Part shown: positions 9,053 through 16,988 of the stretch, piece after piece
How the letters are laid out: each line of letters opens with the position of its first letter
How positions within the stretch are numbered: the stretch's first letter is position 1
Origin: Chlorobiota bacterium
GTDB taxonomy: Bacteria; Bacteroidota; Ignavibacteria; OLB7
Length of the DNA stretch: 64,000 nucleotides
Assembly (NCBI GenBank): GCA_016788565.1
Contig: JAEUSP010000048.1
Coordinates: 1 to 64,000 of the forward strand
Direction of reading: 5' to 3'
The notes under the pieces: model-generated
Told to the model about the DNA's origin: nothing
What the model saw: only the letters and a program-made list of their open reading frames with translations
Database searches by the model: none
Made by a program: the position numbers and the translations under genes

Positions 9053-9653
9053 GCGTCCGCGATGGTTGCATGGATGGCAAAAGGGAAGAAGTGGCGACAA
9101 TTCCACTTTGTTGATTGTTGGTAAGCTCTTGCGTGGTTGCCCCAAGCAGCTCCGCAAGCCGCCGCCGCCCACGCACGATGCGCGATTTCACACCAGATAA
9201 CGATCCCCCTTGCACCTGCTGCACCTCTTGCAGGCTTAGTCCTGCAAGCTCAAAAAGGGTGATTGCCTCCCGTTGCCGTGCCGGAAGTTGTCCCAGCGCA
9301 GTGCGGAGTGCGCCCACATCAGCGGCCACATCCGGCGGGGTTTCGTTCCCGGCGATTGATTCCGAGAGTTCTGGTTGCAACGGCAAGAACCATCTGCGCC
9401 GCATGGTTATCCGTCGGCATAGCCGTGTGGCAATGGTGAACAGGTAGGATTTGAATCCTGAGTCCGGCTTCCGTTCGTCGTATCCTTCTAAAGCAATTAG
9501 GATTGTTTCGGCGGTCAGGTCCATTGCATCATCGTGGTCGCGCATCAGCGCAACAGCAAACCGGAACAGTTGATTCCGAACAGGCATCAACAACCGCAGG
9601 AATTGTTCCTGTCGTGCTTTCTGGTCCGAAATTTTGCTGGTTGTGTTGCTCAT
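9045..9653 (-). CDS. ECF-type RNA polymerase sigma factor
   Basis: A 202-residue sigma-70 family regulator of the extracytoplasmic-function group. Region 2 runs from about 18 to 90 (FAVALMRDHDDAMDLTAET and FKSYLFTIATRL), and region 4 from about 115 to 170 (LGQLPARQREAITLFELAGLSLQEV, then SGVKSRIVRGRRRL). The start at 9653 (MSNTTSK) is chosen because the in-frame extension upstream is not family-like. It directs polymerase to envelope-stress or cell-surface genes and is probably held inactive by the membrane protein whose start overlaps its stop codon. The palindromic repeat at 9723-9882 sits just upstream, so the promoter must lie between them or inside the repeat. Confidence 0.9.
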   Translation of the reverse strand: MSNTTSKISDQKARQEQFLRLLMPVRNQLFRFAVALMRDHDDAMDLTAETILIALEGYDERKPDSGFKSYLFTIATRLCRRITMRRRWFLPLQPELSESIAGNETPPDVAADVGALRTALGQLPARQREAITLFELAGLSLQEVQQVQGGSLSGVKSRIVRGRRRLAELLGATTQELTNNQQSGIVATSSLLPSMQPSRTHE

Positions 9654-9722
9654 GCAGTGCAAATAACGTGCGGCTGCTTGCTTATTGACATACGCCGCCG
9701 AAAAGTCGCACAAGTGAAAAAA

Positions 9723-9882
9723 AACTCATCTCAAGTTAGTGTGCGAAGAGGGGAAGCGATAGGTGAGGTGTCTGCGGCTTCAAGGTTCGGTGGCTCCGCT
9801 CAGACTACGACGGGTTTCAGCACGAGCAGGGACGCTGTTCGGTGGATCGGCCCACGCTTTGCACACCAACCCGAGATGAGCC
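9723..9882 (+). repeat. Palindromic interspersed repeat, copy A (longest)
   Basis: The most complete copy of a family seen seven times in the window. The left arm (9723-9752, CTCATCTCAAGTTAGTGTGC) is mirrored by an inverted right arm (9858-9882, GCACACCAACCCGAGATGAG). Between them is the core GGTGGCTCCGCTCA...CAGCACGAGCAGGGACG at about 9785-9850. It lies between divergent genes. Confidence 0.8.
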
Positions 9883-10071
9883 GAACATTCTTTCCAACTT
9901 CTAACGCTTCTGTTGTTGGTTCGTGGGGCTGGCCGTTGTAGCTTCGCAGCCAAATACACGCTTGGCTGCTGGAAGCCAGCAATCACTTTCCAACCAAAAG
10001 CAGGCTGAGAACAACCAACCGCTGGTTGCTGCCGCCGAACATTGATCTGCCGTTAATCGCCAATCTTGTCC

Positions 10072-10524
10072 ATGCTACGTGATACTTTCCTTGCCCTGTC
10101 AATCACCGCGCTTGCGGTGGTTCTGGTTTCTGGCTGCGAATCAAACCCAACGCCACCAACGCCAATAGATAGCACAACCCTCTTCCAAAACCTTCCCCCG
10201 GGTTCCAGTAAATCTCTGGTTCGGGTGGTGGAGCTGAACATCAACCCCAAGGTCAAAGATTCTACGGAATTTTTTGTGCTGAAAAATTTTGGCACCACAA
10301 CCGTCCGGCTGGATAAATGGAGGCTGGTCAGTGCCGATAACCAGTACACCCTGAAGTTGGATGAAGCCCCAATCCTTGCCGGAAAACTCTACCGGCAAAT
10401 CAGCCTGTTCACCGATAAACCAAAAGAATCCGGCGACACACTGCTGCTGCTGGATGAGGCCAACGACACTATCCAGAAAGTGATCTACGGCGCGCTTCCA
10501 AAAGGGGAGCCGTACCGGTTGTGA
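10072..10524 (+). CDS. Lamin-tail-like (LTD) domain lipoprotein
   Basis: A 150-residue predicted lipoprotein. Its signal peptide ends in a lipobox (VVLVSGC, Cys about 22), followed by a Pro-rich linker and a beta-rich domain at about 45-150. The pattern VVELNINP, EFFVLKNFGTTTVRLDKWRL, AGK, GDTLLLLDE and VIYG resembles lamin-tail domains, which occur in many secreted bacterial proteins. ATG 10072 is preferred to TTG two codons upstream. The role is unknown, probably a surface adhesion or scaffold part. It is flanked by palindromic repeat copies A and B. Confidence 0.75.
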   Translation: MLRDTFLALSITALAVVLVSGCESNPTPPTPIDSTTLFQNLPPGSSKSLVRVVELNINPKVKDSTEFFVLKNFGTTTVRLDKWRLVSADNQYTLKLDEAPILAGKLYRQISLFTDKPKESGDTLLLLDEANDTIQKVIYGALPKGEPYRL

Positions 10525-10561
10525 GAATGGAAGGGGGGGGGGAGAAGGATAGAGTAAAGGC

Positions 10562-10650
10562 TGCATTCGGTGGCTCCGCTCATACTTCGACGGTGCTCAG
10601 CATGAGCGGGGACGCTCTTCGGTGAAGCGGATCGTGCTGTGCAGACAAAA
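10562..10650 (+). repeat. Palindromic interspersed repeat, copy B
   Basis: Core copy in plus orientation (GGTGGCTCCGCTCATACTTC, then GACGGTGCTCAGCATGAGCG), with a degenerate right arm near 10634-10650. It lies between the convergent lipoprotein and DUF3160 genes. Confidence 0.8.
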
Positions 10651-10683
10651 ACATAGACAGGCCAAAAATATCTCAGAAACAGC

Positions 10684-10729
10684 GCACGCGCAGGAAGCTC
10701 CGTAGCCAACGGAATCTTTCTGCGCGTGC
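10684..10729 (-). terminator. Imperfect hairpin downstream of the DUF3160 gene
   Basis: GCACGCGCAG (10684-10693) pairs with CTGCGCGTGC (10720-10729), with a shorter CCG/CGG inner stem. On the minus strand it lies about 75 bases past the DUF3160 stop, and a T-rich stretch follows. It is a possible terminator. Confidence 0.4.
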
Positions 10730-10803
10730 TGGTTCAGTGGAGAAGAGAATGTCAGTTCAGTGGGCAGATAGCGCAGCTTGGCGCGCCCTCTGCCCCCCTG
10801 CTT

Positions 10804-13206
10804 TTACCGCGTCACCATAAACCGCCCGGAAGCGATTGTGCGGCTGTCGGAATCTATCACCCGAATAAAGTAGCTGCCGTTGTTGATGTTGTCTAACGGG
10901 ATCATGTCGAACCGCTGGCCGTTATCAATGCTGACCGACGAAGAGCGGTAGATCACCTGCCCGCTTCCATTCACCACCGCCACTGATACTTCGGCCCCGT
11001 TCATCCGTGGCGCTTGGATGGTGAACCAGAGCGCACCCCCACCCCGGCGCACCACGTTCGACTCCAACTCCAACTGGGCTGTGGGGGCGGTACTGCGGCG
11101 TTCGGCAAGGCTTGGCTGGTAGGCCGCCGTTACGCTGCTGAGCGTGGCCCGCACGTTCTGGAACGTTGCCGCATCTTGTGCGGTGTTTGCGTCGGGCGAA
11201 ATCAATCCGCTGGTCCATGCCGGGGATTGCGGGCCTTGCTGGCTGGCAGTGATTGCTTCCACCCATTCTTCCGCCGGGGTCGTGGACTCGTAGTAGCTGT
11301 AGATTGCCCCACGCGCCAACACCAGCGGCTGCTGATTGTCGTTGTTGCCGTCGCCGTCGCTGCTGGGAAGTATCACGTAGATTGCCAGCGGGTGGCCGTT
11401 TGCAACCCGCAGATTTTTTGCACTGACCGCTCCGGCCGCAATCGTCATTCCTGCGGGGGATAGCGTTGGGTCGCTGGGGGTTTCGTAGGCAGCAATTTTC
11501 CCGGGCATTGCGGCAATTAATTCTTGCTGTGCTTGGCTCAGCGGTTGCCCCGCCAATGTCAGCGATGCAATTTTCATCAGCCCTGCCGCGCTGTTTTCGA
11601 TGTCGCGCAATTTGTTCGCAAGGTCTTGGCCGATAAGGTCGCCAAAACGTCCGTCGGCAGCACCGCTGCGCAGATACTGAGCCATGGATGCAATGCGCCC
11701 CCACACACGCGGCTGAAGCTCAACATACCCTTCCGAATATCTGGCCGCCCCGGCCGCCCCAGTTGCTTGCTGGCGTGGCGTGATTGCTTTGTTTGGCAAC
11801 ACTGAAGATGGATGTTGGAAATCGGTCCAAGCGCCCAGCGCGCCCACGTTCAGCCGGGCGCGGTAGGCATCGCTTCGCATGAAGCGGGGGAAGCCTTCGC
11901 CAACGTCTTCGGCATCAACGTAGGATTGAAGGGTGTAGAGGGTGACCCAGTCAATATCTTGCGCCCAATACTCGGCGGGGCGGTTCCGGAAAATTTCCCC
12001 CAAGCTGCCACCTCCATTTCCTGACAACCCAGCAACCAGCGCGGTTCCAAGTTCACCCACATTCCCTTGCGCCAGCAGTGTGCGGTTCACCGATGCCGGA
12101 CGTGGCAGGAAGAACAACTGGTAGTTGCGGCCCCGGATTTCGGCGGGGGCTTGCTCGGCAAAGTATTCCGCAAATCGCTGATGTTCGTCGTTGCTTCCGG
12201 CCCCGGCCGAAGCAAACCCGTAGGTCCCGTAGAATCCACGCAACGCGCCGCCAAGCATCGTTGGTGAAATTTCCTGGTCGCTGCGCCCGTGGAAAAATGC
12301 CAGCAGGTCGGAAAGATCGTGGAGGCTCAGTCCAAGGCTGTTCTCGTCGGTGGTTTCTTGAGTTCGTGCAAGGATCATTGCCATCCGGAGCGTGGTGGGG
12401 TCGGCACCGGGGGCAACCGTAAATCCAACGCTGTTCAGCCATGCCAACGCCCGTTGCAGCCGCGCCGATGCTTCATCGAACCCTTGCCGTGATGCCAGCG
12501 CAAACGTTGCCGGGTTGATCTGCTCCCCAACCACAATCGGCGATTCGATGATGCTGGTTCCGTGCTCAATCTGCTCCACCTGCTTTTGTACTACCGTGGC
12601 CACACGTGGGTCGGGGGTGGTTGCGGGGTCCATTAGTTGGAGTGTGGTTTGCGCCCATGCCAGCAATCGGAGGTTTGCTTCGTAGGTTGCTGTTCCGCTG
12701 CTGCTGCGGTCAAGTTGGATGGTGAACGCTGCCGCCAACCGTTCCATTGCGCCACGCAGTGCGGGCGCAATCTGGTCACGCTCGATGCGGCGTTCGGCCT
12801 CGATCATGGTGCTGCGCAGCCCATGCAGCACAGCATCGGTGGTGATAAATGGAGGAAGGCTGTGGTTCTTGGATAGGTAGGCTTCGGCAAATGTTCCCAT
12901 TGCTTCAGGGCGCACCAGAATGTTGTTGCGGCGCAGCATTGCACGCTCGGCCTGCGTGAAGTGCTGGCTCCACTCCAACTGGTCAGGTTTTTGAACGTTG
13001 GTAAATTCGCCGGCAATGGCGGCTTCGCTCCGTCCAAGCTCGGCACGGAATGTGGGAATGTTGTAGGGTGAGTAGGTACCAAACGGTGTGGTAATCGGCG
13101 CGGCTATCGTCTCGGCAGTGGCTGGCTGCTGGGCAAATAGTGTGGAATCGGTGGTGCTGATGAATCCGGCAAGGATTACAGCGGCCCAAACGTGCTTCGT
13201 GTTCAT
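10804..13206 (-). CDS. DUF3160 domain-containing secreted protein
   Basis: An 800-residue exported protein. A Sec signal peptide (MNTKHVWAAVILAGFIS...) ends near residue 25. The long alpha-rich DUF3160 domain fills about 80-690 and is recognised by LSKNHSLPPFITTDAVLHG, LSDLLAFFHGRS, PRFMRSDAYRARLNVGALG and the late VILPSSDG segment. The domain's function is not known. The last 95 residues are beta-rich and end GSYFIRVIDSDSRTIASGRF, resembling a divergent T9SS sorting domain. It has no operon partner. The leader region 13207-13548 is long and holds no gene. Confidence 0.88.
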   Translation of the reverse strand: MNTKHVWAAVILAGFISTTDSTLFAQQPATAETIAAPITTPFGTYSPYNIPTFRAELGRSEAAIAGEFTNVQKPDQLEWSQHFTQAERAMLRRNNILVRPEAMGTFAEAYLSKNHSLPPFITTDAVLHGLRSTMIEAERRIERDQIAPALRGAMERLAAAFTIQLDRSSSGTATYEANLRLLAWAQTTLQLMDPATTPDPRVATVVQKQVEQIEHGTSIIESPIVVGEQINPATFALASRQGFDEASARLQRALAWLNSVGFTVAPGADPTTLRMAMILARTQETTDENSLGLSLHDLSDLLAFFHGRSDQEISPTMLGGALRGFYGTYGFASAGAGSNDEHQRFAEYFAEQAPAEIRGRNYQLFFLPRPASVNRTLLAQGNVGELGTALVAGLSGNGGGSLGEIFRNRPAEYWAQDIDWVTLYTLQSYVDAEDVGEGFPRFMRSDAYRARLNVGALGAWTDFQHPSSVLPNKAITPRQQATGAAGAARYSEGYVELQPRVWGRIASMAQYLRSGAADGRFGDLIGQDLANKLRDIENSAAGLMKIASLTLAGQPLSQAQQELIAAMPGKIAAYETPSDPTLSPAGMTIAAGAVSAKNLRVANGHPLAIYVILPSSDGDGNNDNQQPLVLARGAIYSYYESTTPAEEWVEAITASQQGPQSPAWTSGLISPDANTAQDAATFQNVRATLSSVTAAYQPSLAERRSTAPTAQLELESNVVRRGGGALWFTIQAPRMNGAEVSVAVVNGSGQVIYRSSSVSIDNGQRFDMIPLDNINNGSYFIRVIDSDSRTIASGRFMVTR

Positions 13207-13548
13207 CGTCTCTCTTCTCCTGTTGAACTGATAATCCGACGTGTACGGCGAAGCAGTGTTGGCGATAGGCTTTGGTCTGTTCGGTTGGTAAGTAGTCGCG
13301 GCCAGTTTGGCTAAACTGATCTACGAACATACTTCCTCAAGAATTGTGCCACCCACTCCGCTTCTGCCGTGCGATTCCCCGCTGGGGGGAACGCGGCGCA
13401 AGCAGACAGAAGCATCGGGAAAAAGTGAAATGGAGGTGAGGTAGCATTGCAGAATTGCACAACATCAGCAAGCCGGATCAGCAAGCCGGAAGCAGAAAAA
13501 AAGAAGGCTCATCTATAGCTATCGTGTAAAGTATACTCCAAACAGAGT
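13207..13548. other. Intergenic leader region, no gene seen
   Basis: This non-coding stretch lies between the DUF3160 start and a small inverted-repeat element. It presumably holds the DUF3160 promoter. No ORF with family-like content and no RNA hallmark was found. Confidence 0.4.
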
Positions 13549-13630
13549 GGTTTGCGAAAAACTTAATCACTGTCATTCCCGCGAAAGCGGGAATCCATAC
13601 CACACCTGGCTGAGTAGAATTTCGCAAACC
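13549..13630. repeat. MITE-like element carrying a GAAA-loop palindrome
   Basis: The inverted repeat GGTTTGCGAAA (13549-13559) / TTTCGCAAACC (13620-13630) bounds 82 bp. Inside is the perfect hairpin ATTCCCGC-GAAA-GCGGGAAT (13575-13594). That hairpin is of the GTCATTCCCGCGAAAGCGGG type, which recurs between genes in many unrelated bacteria. Confidence 0.75.
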
Positions 13631-13649
13631 AATTTGCGCCGAGTATATG

Positions 13650-13778
13650 ATCCGACCCACCGAAGATCGTCCCCGCTCATGCTGAGCCCCGTCGAAGTAT
13701 GAGCGGAGCCACCGAACATAGAAGCTACCGATCTCCCATCTACCGGTTTCCCCTTTGCACACTAACTTGGGATGAGCC
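13650..13778 (-). repeat. Palindromic interspersed repeat, copy C
   Basis: Minus-orientation copy with core 13650-13719 and outer arm 13753-13778 (TTTGCACACTAACTTGGGAT). It aligns with copy A over both the core and the arm, which fixes the extent of the repeat unit. It lies just upstream of the small lipoprotein gene at 13825. Confidence 0.8.
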
Positions 13779-13824
13779 AAAAAGAATTCCGTAACGCTTG
13801 CTCCCCTTGCGCGAAAAGAACCAG

Positions 13825-14421
13825 ATGAATCTACACAGCCGATACTCCGTGATCCTTGTGGGGCTGCTGCTGGCGGTTGCGGCCGCGTGCAATCAACCAA
13901 ACAACGACGACCCCGGAAAAGCGAAAGGGAACTCCCCCGCCAGCACCGCCACCGAAATTGAAGCCGATGAAATTGTGGAGGTGCTCACCCAGGGGGCGAA
14001 GCTCTACTGGGGCATCAACGCGCTTCGCACCGCAGAGACCACAACCCTTGATGGAACACAGATGGTGGGGCTTGATCCGGCGGCGCTGCCGTCGCTGCAA
14101 GCATTGCGCCAGCGGTTTGCGGGGCTGTTCACCGAACGTGCCATCGGCTTGCTGGTGGCTGATCTCGGGGTGAAAGAATCGGGAGGGAAGCTGTGGATTC
14201 CTGCTGCCGACCCGGACGACATCAGCCTGTATGAAGATGCCGATGTCACCCAGTCGGTCCCCAACGGCGATACGGTGATGGTGACGGTGGATGTACCGCT
14301 GGGGGATTCCGGCCAAAGCGACCTGCGGGGCGTTCGGCTGGTGCACAAAGCCGGGGCGTGGCGGATTGACAACAACCCATTTAGCGGCGATGTAGAAGAA
14401 GGGGAGAGCGAAGGGAACTGA
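13825..14421 (+). CDS. Putative lipoprotein of unknown function
   Basis: A 198-residue protein with a short signal peptide and lipobox (LAVAAAC, Cys about 22), then a low-complexity linker and a compact alpha/beta domain. That domain carries EADEIVEVLTQGAKLYWGIN and ends in VRLVHKAGAWRIDNNPF, a SnoaL/NTF2-like or DUF4878-like final strand. ATG 13825 places the signal peptide at the start, so the nine-codon upstream extension is discarded. It is bracketed by repeat copies C and D. The function is not recognised. Confidence 0.75.
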   Translation: MNLHSRYSVILVGLLLAVAAACNQPNNDDPGKAKGNSPASTATEIEADEIVEVLTQGAKLYWGINALRTAETTTLDGTQMVGLDPAALPSLQALRQRFAGLFTERAIGLLVADLGVKESGGKLWIPAADPDDISLYEDADVTQSVPNGDTVMVTVDVPLGDSGQSDLRGVRLVHKAGAWRIDNNPFSGDVEEGESEGN

Positions 14422-14437
14422 GAAGCAACAGTTGTTG

Positions 14438-14560
14438 GCTCACCCCAAGCTAGTATGCAACAGCCACCGAATCTCGCCGCCGCTCATGCTACCGCTCATG
14501 CTGAGCTTGTCGAAGCAGTCGAAGTATGAGCGGAGCCACCGAATGCAGAAGCTACTGATG
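14438..14560 (-). repeat. Palindromic interspersed repeat, copy D (internally duplicated)
   Basis: The arm (14438-14459) and core (14462-14545) of the repeat family. The core has CCGCTCATGCT twice in a row and GTCGAAG twice, lengthening the two sides of the palindrome together. Confidence 0.75.
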
Positions 14561-14593
14561 CCCACGTGATCTACTCACCCTCCCTTGCCAACC

Positions 14594-14854
14594 TCACTTC
14601 TTCTCAGGCAACGCCGGAAGTTCGGCCCCGCAGCAGGTGCAGAAAAAAGCAACCGGATGGCGCACCGCAGCACCGCAGGTTGGGCAGCGATTTCCCATCG
14701 CCGCGCCGCAGCACGCGCAGAAACCGTCGTCATCGTAGCCAAAGGCGTTGCAGCTTGGGCAGCGAACTACTTGGGCAGATTGCGGGGATTGATGCAAAGG
14801 GTTCACGGTGTGTTGGATAAGCATGAAGCAAACAGCGATTGAATCTGCAACCAA
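14594..14854 (-). CDS. Small double zinc-ribbon protein
   Basis: An 86-residue protein with two treble-clef/zinc-ribbon modules: CPSCNAFGYDDDGFCACCG at about 32-50, and CPTCGAAVRHPV ending in CTCCG at about 57-78. It thus has four CxxC pairs able to hold two zinc ions. Such double zinc ribbons often mediate protein or nucleic-acid contacts. Translation may start at 14854 or ten codons later. The gene is single, minus strand, and divergent from ptsI. Confidence 0.7.
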   Translation of the reverse strand: MVADSIAVCFMLIQHTVNPLHQSPQSAQVVRCPSCNAFGYDDDGFCACCGAAMGNRCPTCGAAVRHPVAFFCTCCGAELPALPEKK

Positions 14855-14988
14855 TCTACCCCCCAGCGATTACATTTTCCACAGCTGGTGACGACACCTT
14901 GCGCCACTACTCACCACCGCTCAAAAAAACTTCTTCCGCCGCCGCGCTACTGCTTTGTGGTTCCCCCGTTCGGCAGTAGTTTCCCCCC

Positions 14989-16785
14989 GTGCAATCCAAC
15001 AGCAAAAAAATCATTCATCCCCCAGCCACGCATCCCGGCGTGGTTGGCAACGACGCATCCGTTACGCTTGAGGGGATACCTGCATCGCCGGGTATTGCCT
15101 TGGGGGTTGTTCATCTGCTCTCATCAGTTACCGGTGCGGCGGGGGAGGAGCAGAGTATCCAGGAATTTGAGATTGAGCTTGAGGTTGCACGATTCCACGC
15201 AGCGGTGAAGGCTGCCGACGACACACTCTCCCAGATTGAAGCAATGGCGCGCGAGCAAATTCACGACCGCGCCGAAATCTTCGAAGGGCTGCGGATGATG
15301 CTGCATGACCCCGCACTGCATACCTCCATTTGTGGCACCATCAGCCAGCGGCGGCTTTCGGCATTGGGGGCTATCCGTGCGGAGATGGGGGCGCTTGCCG
15401 CACAGTTTTCCGCCAGCCCGAATCTCACCATCCGCGCCCGTGCCGAGGACATCCACTCACTGCAAGAACATCTGATAGCTGCGTTGGGAACCGCGCCAAC
15501 GGCGCACCCGCTGCACAACGGCGCGGTGCTTGCTGTGGGGACCTTATCCCCCGGTGACACGGTGCTTCATGCTCGTGGTGGGGTTGGCGCGTTTGTGCTG
15601 GAAGCGGGGGGAATTAACTCCCATGCCGCAATCCTTGCGCGGGCGTTCGAGCTTCCGATGGTGGTGGGGATTCGCGATCTGTTTGCACGGCTTCAGCCCG
15701 GATGCCGGGTGATTGTGGATGGATACGTTGGGCGTGTGATTATCAACCCAGACCAAACCACGATTCATCACTACCAACTCCGAAAAGAATCCCTGGAAGC
15801 ACAACGGCAACGCTACCGCCAGATACGCGACCTTCCCGCCGAAACCCGCGATGCCGAACGGGTGATCCTGACCGCAAATTTAGACCTGATGGAGGAGGTG
15901 GAAGGGGCGTTAGAAAATGGCGCGGAAGAGATTGGGTTGATGCGAACCGAATATCTGGCAATGCACCGCGTTGCCGAGATCAGCGTGGAAGAACAAACCT
16001 ACGCCTACCGCAAAATTGCCGAACGCGCCTATCCGATGACCGTCAACTTTCGCCTGTTCGACATCGGCAGCGACAAACTTTTGGGGAATGCTTGGAGCAG
16101 TGATAGCTCACCATTAGGGATGCGTGGAATGCGGTTGCTGATGGCACATCAGGAGATTCTGCACCGCCAGCTGGAGGCGTTGCTGCGGGCAAGTGAGATG
16201 AAGAATATCAGGGTGATGTTGCCGATGGTGGGCAGCATCGAGGAGATTCGGACGGTGAAGCGGATGATTGCCGAAATCAAACAGCAACTGCTTGCCAAAC
16301 GCGTTCCTTTCGACGATTACTTGCCGGTTGGAGCAATGATTGAAACGCCCGCCGCGGCATTGATTGCCGAGACGCTTGCCAGCGAATGCGCGTTCTTGAG
16401 CATCGGAACCAACGACCTGGCCCAATACACCGTTGCGGTGGATCGCGCCAACGAATCGGTGGCCGCGTGGTATGATGAGTTCCACCCGGCGGTGCTGCAA
16501 CTGATCCGCACCAGCATCCTTGCGGCGCATCGGGTTGGGGTGCCGATCACACTCTGCGGCGAGATGGCCGGGCTGCCGCTGGCCACCGGGCTACTGGTTG
16601 GGCTTGGGCTACGCCGGTTTTCTGTCGCGCCGCCCCAGCTGGGTTCGCTGAAAATGCGGATACGCTCCCTTTCCGCTGCCGAATCGCGCGCGTGGGCTCG
16701 CGCCGCGCTTCGGATGCCAGGCCCCGGCGAGGTTCGCGCCTACCTCCGTTCCTGCATGGATGGAGGGGATTCGGAGGTGAATTGA
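14989..16785 (+). CDS. ptsI: Phosphoenolpyruvate-protein phosphotransferase (PTS Enzyme I)
   Basis: A cytoplasmic enzyme that moves phosphate from phosphoenolpyruvate to HPr. The longest form is 598 residues from GTG 14989, slightly longer than the usual 570. Homology begins near residue 27 (LEGIPASPGIALG), so a later start is possible. The phospho-His domain shows GGINSHAAILARAFELP (active His about 206). The PEP-binding TIM barrel shows LMRTEYLAM, RLFDIGSDK, MLPMVGSIEEIR, GAMIETPAAAL, IGTNDLAQYTVAVDRAN and the catalytic-loop ITLCGEMAG. No HPr, EII or HPr kinase gene is adjacent, so it may serve a regulatory or incomplete PTS. Confidence 0.93.
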   Translation: MQSNSKKIIHPPATHPGVVGNDASVTLEGIPASPGIALGVVHLLSSVTGAAGEEQSIQEFEIELEVARFHAAVKAADDTLSQIEAMAREQIHDRAEIFEGLRMMLHDPALHTSICGTISQRRLSALGAIRAEMGALAAQFSASPNLTIRARAEDIHSLQEHLIAALGTAPTAHPLHNGAVLAVGTLSPGDTVLHARGGVGAFVLEAGGINSHAAILARAFELPMVVGIRDLFARLQPGCRVIVDGYVGRVIINPDQTTIHHYQLRKESLEAQRQRYRQIRDLPAETRDAERVILTANLDLMEEVEGALENGAEEIGLMRTEYLAMHRVAEISVEEQTYAYRKIAERAYPMTVNFRLFDIGSDKLLGNAWSSDSSPLGMRGMRLLMAHQEILHRQLEALLRASEMKNIRVMLPMVGSIEEIRTVKRMIAEIKQQLLAKRVPFDDYLPVGAMIETPAAALIAETLASECAFLSIGTNDLAQYTVAVDRANESVAAWYDEFHPAVLQLIRTSILAAHRVGVPITLCGEMAGLPLATGLLVGLGLRRFSVAPPQLGSLKMRIRSLSAAESRAWARAALRMPGPGEVRAYLRSCMDGGDSEVN

Positions 16786-16791
16786 GGTGGA

Positions 16792-16812
16792 AGAGTGAAG
16801 AGTGAAGAGTGA
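16792..16812 (+). repeat. Heptamer array (AGAGTGA x3)
   Basis: Three perfect units of AGAGTGA begin 7 bp after the ptsI stop, followed by degenerate GATGGGA and C-rich GACCCCCGATC-like units. Confidence 0.8.
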
Positions 16813-16988
16813 GATGGGAAGAGTATCCCCGACCCCCGATCACCGATCCCCGCCCCCCGCTGCTCCCTTTTTCAACGAACCGCTGGTTTCCCAAATTTTC
16901 TCCTTCCCACTTTCAGTACAGTGCTGTAAGTTCGCCGCACTGCTGCACCAACTTCCTTTCCACGGAATCTAATTTTTGGTATTCCGCC

